Translations under genes and position numbers: made by a program
The notes under the pieces: generated by a model
The model's database searches: none
What the model saw: only the letters and a program-made list of their open reading frames with translations
What the model was told of the DNA's origin: nothing
Shown: piece by piece, positions 1-5,075 of the stretch
Numbering within the stretch: position 1 is the stretch's first letter
How the letters are laid out: the number at the start of each line of letters is the position of its first letter
Source of the DNA: Fimbriimonadales bacterium
GTDB taxonomy: Bacteria > Armatimonadota > Fimbriimonadia > Fimbriimonadales > GBS-DC
Assembly (NCBI GenBank): GCA_026416065.1
Contig: JAOAFW010000344.1
Location: 1 to 5,075, forward strand
DNA length: 5,075 bases
Reading direction: 5' to 3'

Positions 1-90
1 GTGTGGGAGAGTGAGGCGTACCACCGCCACCTACTGGGTGGTATTATGTGGGCTTTGCGCCTGCAGGAGAGGGGCGCGGTGAAATTCTAG
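1..90 (+). CDS. ThuA-like protein, C-terminal end only (5' end outside window)
   Basis: Frame 1 is open from the first base to a TAG at 88-90 and encodes 29 residues. The motif HLLGGIMWAL near its end resembles the C-terminus of ThuA/trehalose-utilization family proteins, which typically close with a segment of the type 'F..HLLGGI.WA' after the flavodoxin-like fold. That family is related to class I glutamine amidotransferases and often sits in sugar catabolism loci; its biochemical role is poorly defined. The start and any catalytic part lie upstream, so this call rests on about 15 informative residues. Its stop overlaps the stop of the convergent 638-residue gene, which is consistent with a true gene end. 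An alternative is that the reading frame is fortuitous, but the motif and the exact abutting of stops argue against this. Confidence 0.55.
   Translation: MWESEAYHRHLLGGIMWALRLQERGAVKF
19..43. repeat. 7-bp inverted repeat inside the ThuA-like gene end
   Basis: TACCACC at 19-25 pairs with GGTGGTA at 37-43 across an 11-nt loop. A competing 5-bp pairing is possible between 27-31 and 37-41. It lies beyond the stop of the reverse gene and could form a hairpin at the 3' end of that transcript. No U-rich tract follows on either strand, so I do not call it an intrinsic terminator. Confidence 0.25.
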
Positions 91-2003
91 CTCAGACTCT
101 CTATCTGCGCTCGAGTCCCCTCCGCACATGCATCGAACCACCTCCGCGACAGCAGCAACATCCACCAAGCGGCAGGGCGAGCGTGGGTCTGCAACAGACC
201 TTCAGTAGTAAGAAAGGCGTAGCGGACGAGCATGAGCCGCGCTCGCTCTGCTTGACACTCCAGCTCATCGGCGCGAGCGTGTAAACCTTTCGCTTCAGGC
301 GCATTCGCCACGCGCAGCCGTTCCGCATTCAGGCGTTTGATCCGCGCCTTTAGCTCGCGCAGGCGGGGAGCGAGTTCGTTGAAGCGTTTGGGGTTTTTCT
401 GCAACTCAGCGATTAAGGCACGCCGCTCCGTGTGTAGCGCGTGAGTCTGCTGACGGAGTAGTTCTGCCCAGTAGCCTACAGTCTCCGTCAGGCGGGCGTG
501 CAACGACTCATACTCTTGGAGTCGAGTCTCCCATTCTGCACCCTCGCGCTCAGCAAGCAGTTGCATCAGCGCACGCGGGCTACGAATCGGGGAAATTTGC
601 TCCCGCAAACGGCGCTGCCCGTCTACCACTTGCCGCCAGTGTTTGGCAAACGCATCCGAGCAGACTATAGGCTCGCCGAAAGAACACGCCAGATGTTCTG
701 GCAAGCGCAGCGAAACGCACTCTGCCGCCTCCAGCGCGTCCCACGTGGGATAACTTAGACGCAGTAGGGGGTTCACTCGCAGTGGCACGCCTGCGGCGCA
801 TAGGTTTTGGTTCATCTGCACGGTGCGCATCAAGTAGGGTGAGCCACGCTCATTGAACACAAACACAAACTCGCGTGCAAGCATCGTAATCAGCGTGAGC
901 GCTTTGCCGACTAACGTACAGGTGTTGCCCCAGTGGGATTCTACCACCTGTGCCAGTCCAAGCACATCGGTAATCGGCTCACTCAGGCGCACAATCTGGG
1001 GGTCGCGCGTTAGTACGCAAAGGTAACGGTTCGTGAGCAAAAGAGTGCCCCGCCCCAGTCCAGGAACTAATAAGTCAAATGGCAACGCGCCCTCGCCAAA
1101 CTCACTCAAAGGATAGATGGGTGAGCCTTCTAAAGCGGCGTTGTAGGCATCCTCACAGGTACGGCGATAGTCAGGGTTCAGGAAAGTGTTCACGAACTCA
1201 AAGCGCGGCAAATGCGCGGTACGGGTATTGAAACGCAGCAACTCGGTTGTGCGCGTGAAACGAACAATTTCAGGCAACGCGCTCCCGTACAGCGCGCTCA
1301 GTAGTTCTGGGTAAAGCTGCACATATAAGTCCGCCAGTGAGGCGTCGGGCTGCGACTCGGCGATCTGTTGCACACGCTGTCGGATGCGCCAAGCCCAGTC
1401 GCACGCGCGGGCGCGGCTCTCCGCGTCATCCAGCAGCGCGCTTGTGCCGTCTAACCCGAACTCAAGCAAGGCATCCAGGGCTGAGGCGATCTCACGCAGG
1501 GAAACCTCATACACAGGGCGCGGCGCGGGATCACGCGAAACCAGCCCACGCCAGCCCCACGCTTCGGTGAGTGTATCCACGAACGCTTGCCTGCCCTCAC
1601 CGCAGGAACGCGCCACACGCTCTACATTGCCGCCGCTCTGGGCAAACATCTTTAGCGTCGGCACGGTCTCGCTGCCGAACAACTGCGCTATCTCACCCGC
1701 CGCAGACCATAGCGTGCGCGTCGTGCCATCATTGTGGGGCAACAGCGCGTAGCCATCAAACACCAGTGCGTCGCGGGGCAGCAATCGCGCGTGGAGACGG
1801 GCGAAATAGTCGGTATCATGAACGCCGAACAGCAGACTTCGGTTAGGGTCTACCTCGCGCAGGGCACCCAGCAGCGCAAGTTTCATCGGCTCGTCCCAGA
1901 AAATCGTTTGCCCCAGTGCGAGCAAGGGCGCGTCGGGTGCAGTACGCTTCAACTCCTCTAAAACATTGATAAACTGGGCGCGACAGTTCTCGTGCGTTTT
2001 CAT
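87..2003 (-). CDS. Conserved-looking 638-residue protein of unknown function with C-terminal coiled coil
   Basis: I cannot name this protein. The start chosen is the ATG at 2003-2001, which has a GAGGT ribosome binding site seven bases upstream; the frame stays open to 2156, but that extension would run into the divergent gene. The 638 residues show no signal peptide or membrane segment. Residues 25-70 read like a beta-alpha-beta unit with the striking motifs ALGQTIFWDEPMK (29-41) and GVHDTDYF (60-67). Residues 85-110 hold LLPHNDGTTRTLWSAAGEI. A central part (245-330) contains RTTELLRFNTRTAHLPRF and ALPFDLLVPGLGRGTL, and residues 365-390 hold KALTLITMLAREFVFVF. From about 455 to 600 the protein is rich in Arg, Glu, Leu and Ala with heptad-like spacing, suggesting a coiled coil. 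It feels like a conserved bacterial family of soluble cytoplasmic proteins, possibly with an N-terminal nucleotide- or sugar-binding fold, but that is inference. It is transcribed divergently from the 170-residue gene. Confidence 0.85.
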   Translation of the reverse strand: MKTHENCRAQFINVLEELKRTAPDAPLLALGQTIFWDEPMKLALLGALREVDPNRSLLFGVHDTDYFARLHARLLPRDALVFDGYALLPHNDGTTRTLWSAAGEIAQLFGSETVPTLKMFAQSGGNVERVARSCGEGRQAFVDTLTEAWGWRGLVSRDPAPRPVYEVSLREIASALDALLEFGLDGTSALLDDAESRARACDWAWRIRQRVQQIAESQPDASLADLYVQLYPELLSALYGSALPEIVRFTRTTELLRFNTRTAHLPRFEFVNTFLNPDYRRTCEDAYNAALEGSPIYPLSEFGEGALPFDLLVPGLGRGTLLLTNRYLCVLTRDPQIVRLSEPITDVLGLAQVVESHWGNTCTLVGKALTLITMLAREFVFVFNERGSPYLMRTVQMNQNLCAAGVPLRVNPLLRLSYPTWDALEAAECVSLRLPEHLACSFGEPIVCSDAFAKHWRQVVDGQRRLREQISPIRSPRALMQLLAEREGAEWETRLQEYESLHARLTETVGYWAELLRQQTHALHTERRALIAELQKNPKRFNELAPRLRELKARIKRLNAERLRVANAPEAKGLHARADELECQAERARLMLVRYAFLTTEGLLQTHARPAAWWMLLLSRRWFDACAEGTRAQIESLS

Positions 2004-2010
2004 AGCGCGT

Positions 2011-2015
2011 ACCTC
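2011..2015 (-). promoter_or_regulatory. Ribosome binding site of the 638-residue gene
   Basis: On the reverse strand GAGGT lies seven bases before the ATG at 2003. This decides the start over the longer upstream frame, whose first ATG at 2156 lies inside the divergent gene. Confidence 0.65.
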
Positions 2016-2030
2016 ATAGATGCGGGGAAA

Positions 2031-2059
2031 AGTGTACCTGATGGTGGTGCGTGGTATAA
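2031..2059 (-). promoter_or_regulatory. Candidate promoter of the 638-residue gene
   Basis: On the reverse strand TACACT (2036-2031) is a fair -10 box and TTATAC (2059-2054) sits 17 bp upstream where a -35 box is expected, although it matches TTGACA in only three positions. Transcription would start near 2024 and give a leader of about 21 nt that includes the GAGGT site. The -35 region falls on the -10 box of the divergent promoter. Confidence 0.35.
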
Positions 2060-2060
2060 T
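2052..2060 (+). promoter_or_regulatory. Extended -10 promoter of the 170-residue gene, probably leaderless
   Basis: TGGTATAAT is a perfect TATAAT box with the TGn extension. Only six bases separate it from the ATG at 2067, so a transcript starting at the usual distance would begin at or next to the start codon. There is no Shine-Dalgarno sequence before that ATG. An extended -10 can act without a good -35 box, and none is seen 16-18 bp upstream. Both points fit a leaderless mRNA. Confidence 0.6.
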
Positions 2061-2066
2061 TCTGCC

Positions 2067-2579
2067 ATGCCCAAGTTCAAGGAAGGTGATCGGGTTCAGG
2101 TACGCCTGCGTGAGGCGCAGGGCAAAGAGGCGCAAGAAGGACGCTACGCGCCCCACCTTGCCAACGCCACAGGCGCAATCCTCAAAATCTATAGCCCCAA
2201 GGAAGTCGCCGTCGACTTAGATCTGGACAGCCTGCCCAAAGCGATCCGGGAACGCCACGCCGAACAGCAAACGCGGATGCACGAACGCTGGCTGAACTCG
2301 CTTTCGGAAGAGGCGCGCAATCGGCTCACGGACGACGAGAAAACCTTCCGCCTGAGGTATGTGGTGCTGCTTCCTGAAGAGGATTTGCTCCCCCTCAAAA
2401 CTGAACGTGCCGCCACACCCAAATCTACCAAGCCTGCACCTAAAAAGACCGCAGTCCCTACTGCTAAAACCCCTCCCACAACGCCAGCCGACCCTGCAAC
2501 GCCTGCACGTCCCACTCCCGAGCAACTGGAACAGATGGAAGAACAGTATCTCAAATCCCGCAAACAGCGTGGTAGATGA
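2067..2579 (+). CDS. Small basic protein with SH3/KOW-like N-terminus and Pro/Ala/Thr/Lys-rich tail
   Basis: This 170-residue protein is not one I can name. Residues 1-50 (KFKEGDRVQVR, then TGAILKIYSPKEVAVDLD) follow the pattern of an SH3-like or KOW-type small beta barrel, as found in proteins that contact nucleic acids or other proteins. Residues 55-95 look helical and charged, and residues 96-110 (LRYVVLLPEEDLLPL) may return as a strand closing the domain. Residues 111-150 form a low-complexity tail of Thr, Pro, Ala and Lys, and the last 20 residues are charged and probably helical. No signal peptide or membrane segment is visible. The start at 2067 is preferred to the ATG at 1992 because that one lies inside the divergent gene, while 2067 stands just after a perfect extended -10 box. 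A nucleic-acid or ribosome-associated role is only a guess from the fold pattern. Confidence 0.8.
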   Translation: MPKFKEGDRVQVRLREAQGKEAQEGRYAPHLANATGAILKIYSPKEVAVDLDLDSLPKAIRERHAEQQTRMHERWLNSLSEEARNRLTDDEKTFRLRYVVLLPEEDLLPLKTERAATPKSTKPAPKKTAVPTAKTPPTTPADPATPARPTPEQLEQMEEQYLKSRKQRGR

Positions 2580-2609
2580 AAGCACCCCCCTCAGAATTCA
2601 AAATCGAGG

Positions 2610-2615
2610 TATACT
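2610..2615 (+). promoter_or_regulatory. Candidate -10 box for the amine oxidase-like gene
   Basis: TATACT matches the -10 consensus in five of six positions. No convincing -35 box or TGn extension accompanies it. A start about seven bases downstream falls at 2621-2622, exactly where the first arm of the leader hairpin begins, and this agreement is the main support. Confidence 0.35.
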
Positions 2616-2621
2616 TACTCA

Positions 2622-2671
2622 GGTTGCTGTAAAAGAGTTGAAAGCGATGAGATCTTCGCTGTACAGCAACC
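2622..2671 (+). promoter_or_regulatory. Leader hairpin I (or operator-like inverted repeat)
   Basis: GGTTGCTGTA (2622-2631) and TACAGCAACC (2662-2671) are perfect 10-bp inverted arms separated by 30 nt. Inside, AGCGA (2643-2647) can pair with TCGCT (2656-2660), giving an inner stem capped by an eight-base loop and leaving an 11-nt asymmetric internal loop on the 5' side. No U tract follows, so it is not an intrinsic terminator for the upstream gene. It may be a structured 5' leader element of the amine oxidase-like gene, or a protein-binding site in DNA, since the right arm overlaps the palindrome GCTGTACAGC (2658-2667). I do not recognise a known riboswitch. Confidence 0.45.
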
Positions 2672-2673
2672 CA

Positions 2674-2698
2674 ACGCAGACCGATGCTGACTCTGCGT
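2674..2698 (+). promoter_or_regulatory. Leader hairpin II
   Basis: ACGCAGA (2674-2680) pairs perfectly with TCTGCGT (2692-2698) around an 11-nt loop. It begins two bases after hairpin I and ends four bases before the AGGAGG ribosome binding site, so the two hairpins stack in tandem in the short leader. The ribosome binding site itself stays outside the stem, which suggests stabilisation or a pocket-forming fold rather than simple occlusion. No known RNA family is recognised. Confidence 0.4.
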
Positions 2699-2702
2699 GG
2701 AC

Positions 2703-2708
2703 AGGAGG
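2703..2708 (+). promoter_or_regulatory. Strong ribosome binding site of the amine oxidase-like gene
   Basis: AGGAGG stands five bases before the ATG at 2714. It fixes the start there rather than at the in-frame ATG at 2684, which lies in the loop of hairpin II without a comparable site. Confidence 0.85.
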
Positions 2709-2713
2709 AATCT

Positions 2714-4417
2714 ATGGACAGGTTAATTAGTGCCTTAGTACCGTTGCAGGCAGATAATCCACTGGGCTTACCGACTATCCGCTCCCTGCGGGAGGCAGTT
2801 CCTGTGAAAGGAATGAACATCCGTTCGGGTGTATTCTATGTAATTCCTGAACGCCAGATGCGCGACTATGCCCGCATGCTGTGGGAGCATCCCCGCCTGA
2901 GTTTCCTGCAGAAAGTACGCTACAATGTGCTGTCGGCAACGCTGGAGAACCCGCCCAGCAAGGAGCCGGGCGTCGTGCTATACCCCAACCGCGCCCTGCT
3001 GGTGATTTACGACTACGACAACAACGTGGGCTACCGTGTGGAAGCAGACTTTCCCAACCCGCGCCGCGTGGAAGTAACGCCTCTTAAGGGGCAACCCGAC
3101 TACTTCAGCGAAGCGGAGTATCAGGACGCCGTGCAGATTCTGGCGGCCGACGCCAAGTACGGTGAGCCGTTGCGACGAGGTGTTGCTTATTGCTCGCCCG
3201 GCATGCCGCCCGTCATCACCGAAGCCGCGCCCGAAAGCACCTGGGGACGCATCGATCCATTCCCAAACTTCGTGCCTGACCATCGCTTAGTATCGTTGCT
3301 GTTGCACTTCCAGCGGGGCAGCGGACGCGAGGGCGAGATTGGGCATTTTCTGATTGACATGACCGACCGCCGCGTGGCGGGCTATGGCACTGCCGAAAGC
3401 GACTTCTTCCCTGCCGCGTGCGGAGGACCGCCCTCACAAGGTGGTTGTAGCAGCGTCGGCGGCTCTACTTGGCAAGCCCTTGCTTGGCCTGCCAGCAATC
3501 CTGTATGGAGCATGCTGGTGCGCCGCCCCAGCGGCAGCACGGGTGATGGCCAGCAGTACGGCTCAGGCGTGGAAATCGCCGATGTATTCTACAACAACCG
3601 TCTTGTGCTGAAACGCGGCGGGATGCCCGTGCTGAATGTGTTCTACAACAACAACGGCTGTGGTCCCTACCGTGACTGGCTCTACAGCGAGACTTGCTTC
3701 AAATGCACAGGAACGGATCTGGGCAACGGTTTGCGCTTTGCAAATCCCGGCACGCGCGTTGTTACTATCTGCGACGACAACAATGACGCGGGCAGCTTCC
3801 GCGGTGTAGGCATTCATGAAGAGCCGGGCGGTCAGGAGATTCTGCTCATCACCGAATGCTCTGCGGGCTGGTATCGCTACATCACAGGCTGGCGATTCAA
3901 TCTCGCAGGGATTATCAAGCCGCGCTTCCTGTACGGCTATACCGACAGCAGCTGCGTGTGTATTGGACGGCTGCACAATGGCTACTGGCGGCTCCATTTC
4001 GCGCTGGACGGCGTGGGCGGTTTGGTGGTTGAGGAGACCGATTCGCCACGTGGGGCGCGCCGCGAGAACTGGCAGCCGTTTCGTATCGAGGCGCGCCGAA
4101 TCCGCTGGCCCAATCGTCCCACCCGATGGCGCGTGCGCAAACTCAGCACCGGCTTCACTGCCGAGATCGTGCCGGGTGCAAAAGACGGCTTCTTCGAGAA
4201 CTACAACACGGGCGAAGGTAGCTTGTGGGTCGTCAAAGCGCGCAGCACAGAGATGGTTGGACGATCGGGTTCATTTGCTGAGATTACTCAGTATGTGAAC
4301 GGCGAGCGCACCTACAACGAGGATCTCGTGGTGTGGTACGGCGTTCACTTGCGTAAGCGCGGCGCAGATAACTTCGAGTGTCCCCCGCTCGGTCCCGACA
4401 TCTACCTGAGCGGTTAG
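2714..4417 (+). CDS. Copper amine oxidase-like protein with an apparently altered active site
   Basis: The 567-residue product matches copper amine oxidases in pattern along its length. Residues 117-157 (VTPLKGQP, then a helix with D146 and RRGV) resemble their N3 domain, which has 'SW.p..G.QP' and 'rRGi'. Residues 185-223 resemble the linker leading to the catalytic domain. Residues 286-567 resemble the beta-sandwich catalytic domain, with RLHFALDG (426-433) like 'RLDMDVDG', SLWVVKA (503-509) like 'DLWVTRY', and DLVVWYGVHL (537-546) like 'DLVVWhTfGl'. Such enzymes oxidise primary amines to aldehydes with release of ammonia and peroxide, using copper and a topaquinone made from Tyr in 'GNY(D/E)'. 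Here the aligned segment is AGWYRY, placing W386 at the cofactor position. Of the HxH copper pair only H421 aligns (R419 replaces the first His), and K548 aligns with the third. No signal peptide is seen and eleven cysteines are present, including CFKC (328-331). The alignment was made by eye, so catalysis may be lost or changed. Length is below the usual 620-760 residues. Confidence 0.7.
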   Translation: MDRLISALVPLQADNPLGLPTIRSLREAVPVKGMNIRSGVFYVIPERQMRDYARMLWEHPRLSFLQKVRYNVLSATLENPPSKEPGVVLYPNRALLVIYDYDNNVGYRVEADFPNPRRVEVTPLKGQPDYFSEAEYQDAVQILAADAKYGEPLRRGVAYCSPGMPPVITEAAPESTWGRIDPFPNFVPDHRLVSLLLHFQRGSGREGEIGHFLIDMTDRRVAGYGTAESDFFPAACGGPPSQGGCSSVGGSTWQALAWPASNPVWSMLVRRPSGSTGDGQQYGSGVEIADVFYNNRLVLKRGGMPVLNVFYNNNGCGPYRDWLYSETCFKCTGTDLGNGLRFANPGTRVVTICDDNNDAGSFRGVGIHEEPGGQEILLITECSAGWYRYITGWRFNLAGIIKPRFLYGYTDSSCVCIGRLHNGYWRLHFALDGVGGLVVEETDSPRGARRENWQPFRIEARRIRWPNRPTRWRVRKLSTGFTAEIVPGAKDGFFENYNTGEGSLWVVKARSTEMVGRSGSFAEITQYVNGERTYNEDLVVWYGVHLRKRGADNFECPPLGPDIYLSG

Positions 4418-4452
4418 TCGTCTGGACGGTCCTGTCCAAGCATCGATTCAAC

Positions 4453-4485
4453 AGGTACGACGGCGTCCCCGCTGTCGTACCTTTT
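4453..4485 (+). terminator. Intrinsic terminator after the amine oxidase-like gene
   Basis: Bases 4453-4465 pair with 4470-4482 to form a 13-bp stem with one G-U pair and a TCCC tetraloop, followed by TTTTATTT. This is a strong rho-independent terminator on the forward strand, 35 bp beyond the stop codon. On the reverse strand the same hairpin is followed by TGTTGAATC, a poor U tract, so it may act only weakly for the convergent amidohydrolase. A smaller 5-bp hairpin precedes it (4423-4427 with 4434-4438). Confidence 0.85.
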
Positions 4486-5075
4486 ATTTGTGTGGTGGGA
4501 GCAGCTCACTCAGGTTCTGACGCGCCGCCTCCGCATCCAGCCCCGTGAACTTGCCGTCGTGGTAGAGAATGCGTCCGTCGACCATCGTCAGCGCGACATC
4601 CTCACTGCGGGCGACAAGTACCAGCGCGGCGTAGGGGTCAGGCATGCTACTGAAGGCGACTCGGTGCGTGCGCACGGCGATGATGTCGGCGCACTTGCCC
4701 GCCTCCAGCGAGCCGACCTGCGAATCGACGCCGAACACCCTCGCCCCGTCCAGCGTGAGCATCCCTATCCAGTCGCGCCAGGTGGGTTGCGCTGAGTAGC
4801 TGGCGGCGCGCTGCGCGAGCGCGGCGAAGCGTAGTTCCTCCCAGATGTCTAAACTCCCCGCGCTGACCGCACTGTCCGTGCCCAGCACCACGGGAATTCC
4901 CAACCGTCGCATGGCATACACGGGCGCGATTCCCGTCAGCAGGCGGGCGTTGGAGCGTGGGCAGTGCGCCACGCTTACACCCGACCGCGCCATCATCTCC
5001 AGTTCACGTGGCTCGGCGCGGGTGGCATGCACAATCTGCACATCCGACGCGAGGATCCCCGCATTATGCAGGTAC
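4484..5075 (-). CDS. Amidohydrolase, MTA/SAH deaminase or cytosine deaminase-like (N-terminal part outside window)
   Basis: The frame is open from the window edge to TAA at 4486-4484 and gives 196 residues, less than half of the usual 430-470. The visible part is the C-terminal half of the metal-dependent TIM barrel plus the closing beta-sandwich. Family landmarks in order are YLHNAGIL, IVHAT (metal-ligand His, codon 5029-5027), GVSVAHCPRSNARLLTGIAP (conserved His of 'HCP.SN', codon 4966-4964), VVLGTDS (metal-ligand Asp, codon 4876-4874), SLDIWEELR, GARVFGV, and GSLEAGKCADIIAV followed by MVDGRILYHDGKF. Relatives hydrolytically deaminate S-adenosylhomocysteine, methylthioadenosine, guanine or cytosine, or dechlorinate triazines; the substrate cannot be chosen from this part. 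The HxH motif near the N-terminus lies outside. The GTG at 5041 is not the start because family sequence continues upstream. It converges on the amine oxidase-like gene, and its stop codon lies in that gene's terminator U tract. Confidence 0.9.
   Translation of the reverse strand, partial: YLHNAGILASDVQIVHATRAEPRELEMMARSGVSVAHCPRSNARLLTGIAPVYAMRRLGIPVVLGTDSAVSAGSLDIWEELRFAALAQRAASYSAQPTWRDWIGMLTLDGARVFGVDSQVGSLEAGKCADIIAVRTHRVAFSSMPDPYAALVLVARSEDVALTMVDGRILYHDGKFTGLDAEAARQNLSELLPPHK

Noticed and set aside
1337..1961. Several forward open frames inside the 638-residue reverse gene
   Set aside because: Their products are Arg-, Ser- and Ala-rich without motifs, as expected of antisense frames in G+C-rich coding DNA. 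The reverse frame carries coherent protein motifs throughout.
1992..2066. Earlier start at 1992 for the 170-residue forward protein
   Set aside because: It lies inside the start of the divergent gene, and the added 25 residues do not resemble part of the domain. The ATG at 2067 opens directly into a KOW-like sequence.
2085..2093. Shine-Dalgarno-like AAGGAAGGT near the start of the 170-residue gene
   Set aside because: No in-frame ATG, GTG or TTG follows at a suitable distance; the bases encode the KEGD turn of the KOW-like domain.
2004..2156. N-terminal extension of the 638-residue reverse protein up to the ATG at 2156
   Set aside because: It would overlap the 170-residue gene and its promoter, while the ATG at 2003 has a well-placed GAGGT site.
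2189..2585. Reverse frames across the 170-residue gene
   Set aside because: Low-complexity Ser/Gly/Cys-rich translations are shadows of the Pro/Ala/Thr/Lys-rich forward tail, with no supporting start signals.
2622..2671. Hairpin I as the terminator of the 170-residue gene
   Set aside because: No run of T follows the stem; the next bases are CAACGCAG.
2684..2713. Earlier start at 2684 for the amine oxidase-like protein
   Set aside because: This ATG lies in the loop of a predicted hairpin and lacks a ribosome binding site, whereas AGGAGG stands five bases before the ATG at 2714.

Overview
The window looks like ordinary chromosomal DNA of a G+C-rich bacterium with tightly packed genes on both strands. 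I see no RNA gene, insertion sequence, CRISPR array or phage gene. The lineage cannot be fixed from the sequence. The mix of a ThuA-like protein, a large unnamed protein and a leaderless promoter would suit an environmental, perhaps thermophilic, lineage such as Armatimonadota, but that is only an impression.

Layout from left to right: (1) the last 29 codons of a forward gene resembling the C-terminus of ThuA-family proteins (1-90); (2) a reverse gene for a 638-residue protein of unknown function (87-2003), whose stop codon shares a CTAG with the stop of gene 1; (3) a 63-bp divergent intergenic region (2004-2066) with two overlapping candidate promoters; (4) a forward gene for a 170-residue protein (2067-2579) with an SH3/KOW-like N-terminus and a Pro/Ala/Thr/Lys-rich tail, probably read from a leaderless mRNA; (5) a 134-bp gap holding a candidate promoter, two hairpins and a strong ribosome binding site; (6) a forward gene for a 567-residue protein (2714-4417) that looks like a copper amine oxidase from end to end but seems to have lost the cofactor tyrosine and most copper ligands; (7) a strong intrinsic terminator (4453-4485); (8) a convergent reverse gene (4484 to beyond 5075) for the C-terminal part of an amidohydrolase of the MTA/SAH deaminase and cytosine deaminase-like group.

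The genes do not form an evident pathway. Only the 170-residue protein and the amine oxidase-like protein run in the same direction, and the second seems to have its own promoter and leader. The points most worth following are the amine oxidase-like protein with a rebuilt active site and the structured leader in front of it. The overlapping divergent promoters and the unnamed 638-residue protein come next.
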